Assembly (NCBI GenBank): GCA_903813345.2
Contig: CAIIXF020000008.1
Location: 135,341-199,340 of the forward strand
Origin: Owenia fusiformis
Lineage: Eukaryota > Annelida > Polychaeta > Sabellida > Oweniidae
Reading direction: 5' to 3'
Length of the DNA: 64,000 nt
Part shown: positions 30,768 through 41,600 of the stretch, one piece after another
Layout of the letters: each line of letters begins with the position of its first letter
Numbering within the stretch: position 1 is the first letter of the stretch
Translations under genes and position numbers: made by a program
The notes under the pieces: generated by a model
Told to the model about the DNA's origin: nothing
Seen by the model: only the letters and a program-made list of their open reading frames with translations
The model's database searches: none

Positions 30768-32288
30768 TCCCACCGAACAAAGTTCGGGGGGATATAGAGA
30801 AGCAGTCCGTTCGTCCGTCCGTGTGTCCGTCCGTGTGTCCGGGCGATAACTCCAATTGCGGTTGACGGATTTGGTTCAAATTTTATAGGCTTATGCCTTA
30901 TGAGTGTAGGACTTCTGCTCGAGAAGGAATTTTCAATATGGCCGCTCAATTCAAAATGGCTTCCATTTTTCGTAAAAAATGTAATCGTTGATAACTCAAA
31001 TACAAGTTGACGGATTTGGTTCAAATTTTATATGCTGATGCCTAGGGACAAAGGAGTTTCGCACCAAAAGAGATTTTCAAGATGGCCGTTTAATTTCAAA
31101 ATGGCGGAATTTTTCGTAAAAATATATAATCTTTGATAACTCAAATACCAGTGAACGAATTTGGTTCAAATTTAATATGATGATGCTTAGGGGCACAGTA
31201 GCTATGTTCGACAAAGTTTTTTAAGATGGCCGCTTAATTTCAAAATGGCGACAATTTTTCGTAAAAAACGTAATCTTTGATAACTCAAATACCAGTGAAC
31301 AGATTTGGTTGAAATTTTATATGATTATGCCTAGAGACACAGTAGCTCTGTTCAAGAAATAATTTTCAAGATGGCGGCTGAATTTCAAGATGGCGGCCAA
31401 TTTTTGTAAAAAATGTGATCTTCGATAACTCATATACAAGTGAACGGATTTGGTTCAAATTTTATATGATGATGCCTAGGGACACAGTTGCTATTTTCGA
31501 CAAAGAATTTTCAAGATGGCAGCTGAATTTCAAAATGACCACAATTTTTAGCTAAAAAAACATAATCTTTGATAACTCAAATACCAGTGAACGGATTTGG
31601 TTCAAATTTTATATGATGATGGCTAGGGACACAGTTGCTTTGTTCAAAAATGAATTTTCAAGATGGCCACTGAATTTCAAAATGGCCACTGAATTTCAAA
31701 ATGGTGGCCATTTTTCTTAAAAAAACACATAAAATTTTGATAACTCTAATACCAGTTGATGGATTTGCTTCAAATCCTACATGCTGATGCCTAGAGACAA
31801 AGAAGTTCTGCTCAAGAAGACATTTTCAAGATGGCCGCTGAATTTCAAAATGGCCGCCATTTTTCGTAAAAAAAACATAATCATTGATAACTCAAATACC
31901 AGTGAATGGTAAAAAAAACATAATCATTGATAACTCAAATACCAGTGAATGGATTCAATTTTATTTTCTGATGTTTAGGAAAATAGGAGATCTGCTTCAG
32001 AAGAAATTTCAAAGGCGTCAGCTAAATTTCAAAATGGCTGCCATTTTTCATAAACAATGTAATCTTCGATAACTCAAATACCATTGGACAGATTTACTTC
32101 AAATTTTATATACTGATGCCTTGATGACAGCTGAATTTCAAAATGGCAACCATGTTTCATAAAAACACAATCTTTGATAATTCAAATACCAGTGGATGGA
32201 TTTGGCTCAAATTTTATATTGCCGCTATTTACCAAAACATGCTTTGTTCGATGGGATTTGCTACTCCGTGGAGTTGCTGTTTTTCTAG
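30768..32288 (+). mobile_element. Helitron-like element H3, complete ends
   Basis: Begins TCCCACCGAACAAAGTTCGG and ends with hairpin CTACTCCGTGGAGTTG followed by CTAG, inserted between A (30,767) and T (32,289). Joining the flanks restores the LINE codons for IDN-YKLKF with no target duplication, which is how Helitrons insert. The interior holds about nine diverged units of roughly 160 bp with GATAACTCAAATACCAGTG, TTTGGTTCAAATTTTATATG and AAGATGGCCGC. No Rep/helicase ORF: non-autonomous. Confidence 0.83.
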
Positions 32289-33049
32289 TTGTCTATAGTG
32301 ACTACTAGCACCTTAGTTTGAGGTACTACGTCTAGTTTTGAATGCTTGAAGAATATAGATATATCAGGTTCAGTTGAGCCTTTGGGTGTAAATACAAGCA
32401 CCTTTGTCTTGTTTGTGGCAATGTCCATGTTCCAGTGAGTGCACCACCTGGCCAGTTGCTCTAAGTCTTCGTTCAGTGTTTTCTCTATGTCTGCAATTGA
32501 CTTCCCAGTACACCATATGATTGCGTTATCTGCATATTCTCCATATCGCGATTTTATTCTCGCTAAAGCGTCTGTAGTATATAAGTTACAGAGGGACGGG
32601 GAAATTACGGCCCCCTGAGGTATACCTACAAAGGATCTCTTGAGTTCTGTTGTGTGTTCCTTTACAGCTAAGGTGTAGGCTCTGTTGCCAAGGTATTGGG
32701 CAATGTAAATTAAGAGTCTACCCTTTACACCCTTGTCAAATAGCTTTACAATTAGCCCTTCTCTCCAGATACGTTCAAAACAGGAGGAGTAATCCACCGT
32801 GACAGCCGCTGTAACCAGATTGTTGTTCCACCCAGTTTGGATGTATTGTACTAATCTGATTAGGTTGGTTGTGCAACTCCTACCGGTTCTATAGGCATCC
32901 TGGAAAGAAGAGTATAAGTTGTTTATTTCAGCATTCCAATTGAGTCTCCCATTTGTGACCCTTTCATAAATTTTTCCGATCACTGATTCAAGAGTGATTG
33001 GCCTGTATGAGCCATCATCATTATATGTTTCTTTGCCAGGCTTATGCAT
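32289..33049 (-). pseudogene. LINE reverse transcriptase, I-like
   Basis: SYRPITLESVIGKIYERV, FQDAYRTGRSCTTNLIRL, AVTVDYSSCFERIW, FVGIPQGAVISPSLCNLYTT and YGEYADNAIIWCTG. The catalytic box reads YADN where YADD is expected, so the second aspartate is lost. The frame runs to VVTIDN and is then cut by the Helitron-like insertion; it resumes as YKLKFTSHIEERQRKGFG below 30,768. Confidence 0.86.
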
Positions 33050-33364
33050 TGTGAACTTTGGGTCAGTGGTGAACTCATTTGGTAATGTATTTCAGATAGT
33101 AATGTATAATGTGCAGCAAAGCTGTGGCCTTTTGTAATTTAGGGAGTTTCAGCCATGTTAATTTTTCTGAAAATAACATGGCAGAGAAGTATCAAAATAT
33201 AAGGGGACACAGATATGATAGCTAAACTACAAAACAAACTATAATATACAAAAGTTATGATAAATATAAATGTTTCTATTTTTACATACACTGTTTCAAT
33301 ATGGTCATTTGATTGCTTATTTTTTAAATTCAAAGTAGTTACAAACATTTCTGTTTTGACTATA

Positions 33365-33829
33365 AAATGTATAAAATTATTATTAAGCCTGAAACCAGTA
33401 TACTACACATTATTAATAAATACAATAAAATACATCATAACAGAACAAGGCAAATACAAGAACAATAACATAACTGCACTTACAAAAATTATGCACAAAT
33501 AAAAATATTTCATGCTAAAATACTGCAAAGAGACAACTAGAATTTGGCTGCATGAACATCTGAGGCGATGAAGTATAGACTATAACGTTCAAACATAATA
33601 TAATTGAACTCTCAGATGTCTTAACCGCCGAAAATTTGTGGAAATTTTGGAGTCTTACAAATGTGTCTCCATTGCAATCCTACTCCTTGAAATTCTAAAA
33701 AGTTATCCTCACTTCACTGTCTCCATGCTAGCTTTAAGGACCCATGCACCTTCAATTCATAGTTATAAAATCGCGTTTAAATGTGAAGTTTTCTTTGACA
33801 TGTCTCTTTAGTCAGTAAGTGCATTCACA
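33365..33829. other. Unassigned spacer
   Basis: AT-rich sequence between two transposons; nothing recognised. Confidence 0.4.
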
Positions 33830-34805
33830 TACAGGGTGGTCAAAAAAAACGGCAACCCTAGTTTTTCCTAATATCTTTGTAATTCTAAGAAATAACTCCC
33901 TGATATTTTACACATTTGTACATCATTCAATTTCCTACCAACCTACCATATTTCATGACAATCGGATAGATAGTCACAATATTACTGCATTTTAAACAAC
34001 ATGCCCCAGATGGCCACTTTCAGGCTGTCTGAGCTGGTCTGTTATTCAAATGAACTCCATTTCCAACTTGATGCACTGGTAAACTCTAACAATTATGTAT
34101 TCTTGGGAAGCCAAGCACTTGATGAAGTAGTGGAGAGGCACCTTCACACAGACAGATGCACAGTTTAGTGTGTTCTCAGAAGATAGGGTCCTTTACCTTT
34201 GATGATACCAACGGATAGGCAATAACTGTCAACATCGAACTCTATTTTGTGATTACCATGGAGTTCTTGGGGACTTTAGGTGAACACAGGGGGGTTGATA
34301 GGCAGCAACAGTGGTTCCAACAAGACAGAACCATACCCCATACACCTTATGATGCACAATAATGGCATTGGGACCACTTCAATGACCACATCAGCAGTAC
34401 AACAGACAATGAATGGGCACCCCATAGCCCAGATATGGTCCCATTTAATCTTTACCAGTGAGGGTATCCCATAGATAGAGTGTAGGGTAATAACACCAGA
34501 AAGACATTTGACCTCAAAATAAAGATCACATGTGTCATTCAGGCCATACTTGCTGAGGAATGCAGTTATGTCATTGACAAGTTTGGAAAACGTGTGCAGG
34601 TTTGCCTACAGCACGATATTGGAAAACTGAGGCACCTTGTTTAAAGTGCTGTAACATTGCGACTATCAGTCCAATGTTCATAAAATAGCACAGTCTAGTA
34701 TGAAATTGAATGATGTACACGTGTGCCAAATATCAGGGCAAAATTTTTAAAAATGACAAAGATATTAGGAAAAATTAGGGTTGCCGTTTTTTTGACCACC
34801 CTGTA
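33830..34805 (+). mobile_element. mariner-type element with decayed transposase
   Basis: TACAGGGTGGTCAAAAAAA and its complement TTTTTTTGACCACCCTGTA bound it, with inverted arms of about 190 bp and TA edges. Inside, broken frames still read WFQQDRTIPHTP and NEWAPHSPDMVPFNLY, the remains of the mariner motifs QQDGAPPH and PPRSPDLxPLD(F/Y), followed by a diverged IQAILAEE...KRVQVCL end. Stop codons and shifts rule out function. Confidence 0.8.
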
Positions 34806-34893
34806 TAAGGAAAACAGATATACAAAATCTTGTGACTTTATCAAAAAAATATGGCTGCCATTTTTTGTACTTTTGATTAACTTTAGCATTACC

Positions 34894-35465
34894 TTAAGGT
34901 GCCATGATACTTAAGGTTCAGCTGGAAAGTAACATTTTGGTAAAAAATTGCTATACCTGCACATGTTATTTTCTGGTACAGAATTAAGTATGAAGTCATG
35001 TGTGTATTTCCTTGCTTTTTTCAGGAAAGTATCATTAAACTGTTTACTTTTATAATATCTGGAAACAGGTCAATGGTAGCTCCTGTGTTGTCTGGAAACT
35101 TTGAAAGAAAATTCAGAAAAATAGAAAGTGTGAAATATCAGAATTTTCTGGAGTTCCCATTGACCTCTTACCAGATATAATAAAAGAAGACAATGTGATG
35201 ATACTTTCCTGAAAAAAAGTAAAGAAATGAACCCATGCCTTCAAAGATTTTCAAAGATTGTATCATATACAGCAATATATTGGGCACATTTTCTGGAAAA
35301 TTCAAAAGATTCTGTTCAGTGACCTTCCCTAGTTCCTACTTTTAGCTATTTTTCAGTCACATTTTCAGAGGGCTGAAAAGGTTATTTCATCATGTTTAGG
35401 GTCATTCTGACCATGAACATTGTGATCCTGGACCTGTAAATGGTATGTGGAACTAGTTGAATAAA
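34894..35465. mobile_element. Half of a TTAA-ended fold-back element
   Basis: Starts TTAAGGTGCCATGATACTTA; its later part (35,250-35,460) repeats GGGTCATTCTGACC, GATCCTGGACCTGTAAATGG found in both arms of the complete element at 39,580-40,342. Only one arm is present. Confidence 0.6.
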
Positions 35466-35522
35466 CATGTCCTGATACTGATAGTAACAATTCAAGAATT
35501 CATTTTATAAATTACAGGTAAA

Positions 35523-35678
35523 ATGGCTATGCCTCGAAGAATTACACCAAGCCCAAGTTCGTCTCAGAGCAAGGGTATTTACAAGTTGAAGGATTATTTT
35601 GAGATGGATGCTGTCGTGCCATTTGAAGATATAGGCCAACCTCATGACGGAGTACCTATGATATGCGATGATTTCAAG
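35523..35678 (+). CDS. Kinase gene exon 1 (first coding)
   Basis: An acceptor ATTACAG at 35,517 precedes GTAAA and the ATG, so a non-coding exon must lie upstream. Encodes MAMPRRITPSPSSSQSKGI and KLKDYFEMDAVVPFEDIG; ends ATTTCAAG|GTATGT in phase 0. It joins exon 2 by phase only; exon 2 itself begins with ATG, so a shorter protein from an alternative first exon is possible. Confidence 0.62.
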
Positions 35679-38600
35679 GTATGTGAAAATATAAAAGCAT
35701 TTCTCATAAAGTGATAACTGGTCTTAAAATACATATTAAAGCAGTTTGTTCGTTCTAGGCTGTTATACAATAATTCAAAAGGTTATCTTGTATCTCTAAT
35801 AAAACTGTTATTTGAACATATAAGTGTCTGTTGTTGATCAATTCTAAAATAATCAATGTTAATGTGTCATGTCACAATGACTTTATGTGCAAGCCATTTA
35901 CTAGAAACACATTTTACTGTCTCAAAGTAGTACACCACCATATATATGTAATACATGTAGTTAGAAATACATGTATGTGTCTATGAATTTGAACCTATGA
36001 CGATGTTGGGGCCTTGCTGCATTGCAAAACCAAAATTAGTTAGCACATTTGTTCAAATTGACAAGGCATTTTATTTTAAAATACCAGAAAAAGATTTGCT
36101 TGAACTGTATATACTTAGTAGCCCGGACAGAATTGTTCAATGGTCACTTTTTCTTTAATAACTTTTTTAATTTTCAGTATTATCATAGTCTGATCATATA
36201 TTTGAAAACTAGAGTAAAATTCTGACATACAAAAAAAATATTTAAGGAACATCTCTTAATTTTTTGATATTATAGGCGTTCATAGTATGACTGACGCAAA
36301 TACATAATTCATCATTTTGCCTCATATTTGTTCAAAATGGCAGCATATTTTGTGAATTTGAATGTTCAGTTGAAAGTTCATATTTAAAGATTGTCATAGG
36401 ACTATAGGGCCATGCTGCCACCATTACAATCCTGATGTAATGTAGCAACTGACTATTCATCAAAAACAAGAAGTCAACTCCCTCCAAGGGTATATGAAAT
36501 CAACTCTATTGAAATGTTCGGGGCTGTGTTCAAGAGGATGTGAAAAAGTGGCGGCCCAATGTGCAGGGTGTGATGAGAGTAGTTCCTCAGTCTTTTCAAG
36601 AGCGCCAAACAGCCATCTCAGAGGCCATTGAGAAGATGAGGAACAATTCACATGCATACCAAGGATGGGTTAAGAGGTGTGTGACTGGGAAAGACATTGC
36701 AAACTGTGGCAGTATAACCCTATAGTTGCACAGGTTAAACGAACTAGGGTTGCTAATCCACTACAAGTAAAAATGGAATGGCCAAAAAGTCTTGCGACCT
36801 TACCAATATACTGTACATACAATGTACAAACCTTTTTAAGTACTGGTATACATACAAGTCAATTTTAAACAAAAGGTTATATATGCAGTCACTACCTCAT
36901 ACCAAAGCAGCAGTCTACATGATTTAGTAGGCCCATGACATTTCTTAAATATTAACTTTCAACTGAACATTCAAACCACAAAACATGCCGCCATTTTTGA
37001 ACAAATATGAGACAAAATGGTGAATTATGTATTTGCGTCACTCATACTATGAACGCCTATAATATCAATAAATTAAGAGATGTTCCTTAAATATTTTTTT
37101 TGTATGTCAGAATTTTACTCTAGTTTTCAAATATTTGATCAGACTATGATAATACTGAAAATTAAAAAAGTTATTAAAGAAAAAGTGACCATTGAACAAT
37201 TCTGTCCGGGCTACTATTTATATACTTTATATATGTATTTAATAAATTGGTTTCACTGTCCTACAAGTCCTACAATTTTATTTAATGTATCAGGATTTGG
37301 TTTCGGGAATGTTGTATTGATTCTCTTTTGTTTTGGTTTTGGTTTCACTCTCATACAAATTTACCACAAAGAACTTAACTGGTTCAAACTGCTTTCAACC
37401 AATTCAATCATTGAAAAGCTATAAGTGTTTGAAATCCTATTTTATTTTATGTTAAAATTATAATCTACGTACCAAATTGGTAAAAAAAACTTATTAACAA
37501 CATTAGCTTTCATACTTGAAAGGATTTAAAAGACTCGATGAAATATGACATGTTTTTTAGTTTCTTACAGTCCTGTTTTATTTGAGAACTGTTAAGTCCT
37601 CTCATACCAACTTTTATAAGAGAATTGGACTTTGGCTTTTTCGATATCATTTCAGAAAGTCAAGTCAATAAAGTGTACAGTGAAACTTTAACATTGCCCT
37701 ATAAAGATGGTACCTTAGCAAAGTAATTATGATAAAAAAGAATTTATTATCTTGTTTAAACAATGGTGTCCAAATGTCAGTAGTTGTTGTAGACGAAAGA
37801 AGGTAGGGGCAAGGGGGAGAATGACAAGTTATTTGCGAATGTTGAATATTGGAAAAATTACTGTAAAGAGCATGACTGTTAAGATTTTGACAGCTCTTAG
37901 ATCCCCATTGTCATGTCTATGTATTGTCTGAACTTAAAGAATCCAGGGAAGTCAACGATTTTAAAAATTCATGTTCAAGTATTGTTATGTCCCCACCAAA
38001 AAGTGGTGACATATTGTTATGGTCTCCGTTTTTTGACGGTGGTTGTGGCAGATGGCGCCTGTAACAAATTCTTAAAACTTCCAATAACTTAACAAATACT
38101 GTTTTAGACTGACTTCAGTTTTTTTCGAAATCATCTACAAGTTTTCAGAATTTCAAATCTGACTTTATTTAAGATTTGACCTTCAGTGACCTTCTCAAGG
38201 TCAACAAGGTCTTTTTATCACACCATCGGTGGGATATAGTCGTCATACTGGTCGTGATCGTGGTCGTGATCGTGATCGTCCCGCTTTTGTCATCGCGGTT
38301 TAAGGAAAACTGCTCATCAGATTTTCTCCAAATTCGCAGAGATGATAGAGCATATGAAGTACTAGAGCTGATTAACTTTTGGGTGGCCATCTTGTTTTCT
38401 GGCGGCCATTGTGAAGGTTTTTCAAAAAATCTTGTTATCGCCATTTCAGGAAAACCGCTCATTGGATTTCCTTCAAATTTACACAAATGATAGAGGATAT
38501 CAAGTACTAGAGCTGATTAACTTTTGGGCGGCCATCTTGTTTTCTGGCAGCCATTTTGAAGATTTTTCGAAAAATCTTGTCATCGCCATTTCAGAAAATC

Positions 38601-41600
38601 CGCTCATCGGATTTCCTTCAAATTTACACACATGATAGAGGATATCAAGTACTAGAGCTGATTAACTTTTGGGCGGCCTTCTTGTTTTCTGGTGGCCATT
38701 TTAAAGGTTTTTCGAAAAATCTTGTCATCGCCATTTCAGGAAAACCGCTCATCGGATTTCCTTCAAATTTACACAAATGATAGAGGATATCAAGTACTAG
38801 AGCTGATTAACTTTTGGGCGGCCATCTTGTTTTCTGGCAGCCATTTTGAAGATTTTTCGAAAAAACTTATCGCCATTTCAGAAAATCCGCTCATCGGATT
38901 TCCTTCAAATTTACACACATGATAGAGGATATCAAGTACTAGAGCTGATTAACTTTTGGGCGGCCATCTTGTTTTCTGGTGGCCATTTTGAAGGTTTTTC
39001 GAAAAATCTTGTCATCGCCATTTTAGGAAAACCGCTCATCGGATTTCCTTCAAATTTACACAAATGATAGAGGATATCAAGTACTAGAGCTGATTAACTT
39101 TTGGGCGGCCATCTTGTTTTCTGGCAGCCATTTTGAAGATTTTTCGAAAAATCTTGTCATCGCCATTTCAGAAAATCCGCTCATCGAATTTCCTTCAAAT
39201 TTACACACATGATAGAGGATATCAAGTACTAGAGCTGATTAACTTTTGGGTGGCCATCTTGTTTTCTGGTGGCCATTTTGAAGGTTTTTAGAAAAATCTT
39301 GTCATCACCATTTCAGGAAAACCGCTCATCGGATTTCCTTCAAATTTACACAAATTATAGAGGATATCAAGTACTAGAGCTGATTAACTTTTGGGCAGCC
39401 ATCTTGTTTTCTTGTTCTTGAAATTTGTAAACATAATAGGAGAACAGTTTTCCTGGTTCATAGTGTCTGCCTATTTGATGGTGTGATCTCGTTCACGTCC
39501 TGTGCCTTGTTTCAACTTGCTTCAAGTTGATCAATTTTTTTCAAAATCATCTAAAAGTTATCAGAAGTTCAAATCTGACTTAAGGTGCTAAGGAACTTAA
39601 CAGGAAATGACAAAACAGGAAGTGACAATTTTTTTTGCATTTTTAGACATTTTTTGAACAAAGATAACAGAGTTCTGTTTTGACCTCCAGTCAATTCAAC
39701 TAGTTCCAAATACCATTTACAGGTCCAGGATCACAATGTTCATGGTCAGAATGACCCTAAACATGATGAAATAACGTTTTCAGCCCTATGAAAATGTGAC
39801 TGAAAAATAGCTAAAAGTAGGAGGGTAGGAAAGGTCACTGAACAGAATCTTTTGAATTTTTCAGAAAATGTGCCCAATATATTGCTCTAAATGATACAAT
39901 CTTTGAAAATTTGATATCATTCATTGAAAAAGAAAAAAATGAAAAAAATTATTTTAAAAGCGATTTATTTTCCTTTTTATGACTGTTATTTTTGTTTAAG
40001 ACAATTTTCTAAAATTTCAAAGATTGTATCAGTTGGAGCATTATATTGAGCACATTTTCTGAAAAATTCAAAAGATTCTGTTCAGTGACCTTCCCTAGCT
40101 CCTACTTTTAGCTTTTTTTCAGTCACACTTTCAAAGGGCTAAAAAGGTTATTTCATCATGTTTAGGGTCATTCTGACCCTGCACATTGTGATCCTGGACC
40201 TGTAAATGGTATTTGGAACTAGTTGAATCGACTGGAGGTCAAAACACAACTCTGTTATCTTTGTTCAAAAAATGTCTAAAAATGCAAAAAGATTTGTCAC
40301 TTCCTGTTTTGTCATTTCCTGTTAACTTCAATAGCACCTTAAGATTTGAGATTTGACCTTCTCAACTATTTTTTCAACTTGCTTCAAATTGACCAAATTT
40401 CTTTTCAAAATCATCTACAAGTTATGAGAAGTTCAAATCTGACTTTAGATTTGAGATTTGACCTTCATTGACCTTCTCGAGGTCAAAAAAGGTCTTTTTT
40501 CAACGTCCTTCAAATTGATCAATTTTTTTTCAAAATCATTTACAAGTTATCAGAAGTTCAAATCCCACCTTCATTGACCTTCTCAAGGTAAAAAAGATCA
40601 AAAAGGTATTTTTCAACTTCAAATTGACCAATTTTTTCAAAATAAGTTATCATATAAGTTCAAATCTGACTTTAGATTTGGGATTTGACCTTCTTTAGGT
40701 AAAAAGGGTATTTTTTCAACTTGCTTCAAATTGACCAATTTTTTTTCAAAATCATCTACAAGTAATCATTAGTTCAAATCTGACTTTTGATTTGAGATTT
40801 GACCTTCAATGACCTTCTTAAGGTCAAAAAAGGTCAAAAACTTGCTTCAACTTGCTTCAAAATTGACCAGTTTTTTCAAAATCATCTACAAGTTCTTAAA
40901 ATGTCAACTCTGACTATAGATTTGACCTTCAACGACATTTTCAAGGTCAAAAAAGTTACCTTCAATGATGTTCAAAAAGGTCTTTTTTCAACTTGCTTCA
41001 AATTTACCTATTTTTTCAAAATCATCTACAGGGTGGTCAAAAAAAAAATGGAAACCCTGAATTTTCCTGATATTTTTGTCATTTTGGGTAATTATTCCCT
41101 GAAATTTGACACATATGTACAACATTCAATTTCCTACCAGTTAACCATATTTCATGACCATCAGATTGATAGTCACAGTGGTACAGCACTTTGAACAAGA
41201 TGCCCCAGTGTGGCCACCATCGCGCTATTGGCAAATCTGAACAGGTTGTCAATGATCTGACTACATTTTTCAGCAGGTACGGCCCGAATGACATGGATGA
41301 TCTGCTTTTGAGGTCTGCAGTTGTCCTGGGGTTATTCTAGTACACTCCTTTTTGGTGTATCACCACATGTTGAAGTTAGGTAGGGACATTTTGGATGATA
41401 GGTGCAGGTTTGCCGAAAGTGCTATATTGGCCACTGGAGCATGTTGTTTAAAGTGCTGTAACATTGTGACTATCAATTTGATGGTCATGAAATATGGTAG
41501 ACCAGTAGGAAATTGAATGATGTACAAATGTGCTGAATATCAGGGAGTAATTTCTTAAAATGACAAAGATATGAGGGAAATGGCGACAGGGTTTCCATTT

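Larger units (their letters stand above)
29068..33110 (-). mobile_element. LINE with RT and RNase H (I-like), 5'-truncated
   Basis: On the minus strand: RT (33,049-32,289), a Helitron-like insertion (30,768-32,288), the end of RT and a linker (30,767-30,367, frameshifted), RNase H (30,286-29,522), a C-terminal segment (29,435-29,226) and a tail of CAAA repeats at about 29,072-29,090 where it joins the host MITE. Confidence 0.85.
28948..33364. mobile_element. MITE split in two by a LINE
   Basis: Left half 28,948-29,067 and right half 33,110-33,364 are inverted copies: AACAGAAATGTTTGTGACTA, AAATAAGCAATCAAATAACC and AATATAAATGTTT-type blocks pair with each other, with TA at both outer edges. 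Between them sits the LINE at 29,068-33,110. The centre resembles that of the MITE at 23,406. Confidence 0.75.

Noticed and set aside
34280-34474. 64-codon frame in the mariner element
   Set aside because: Out of frame with the transposase remnant (WFQQDRTIPHTP), which is itself broken.
38176-39067. Series of 73-104 codon plus-strand frames with similar proteins
   Set aside because: Same repeat unit read in the same frame several times; the similarity is of DNA repeats, with stops in each unit.
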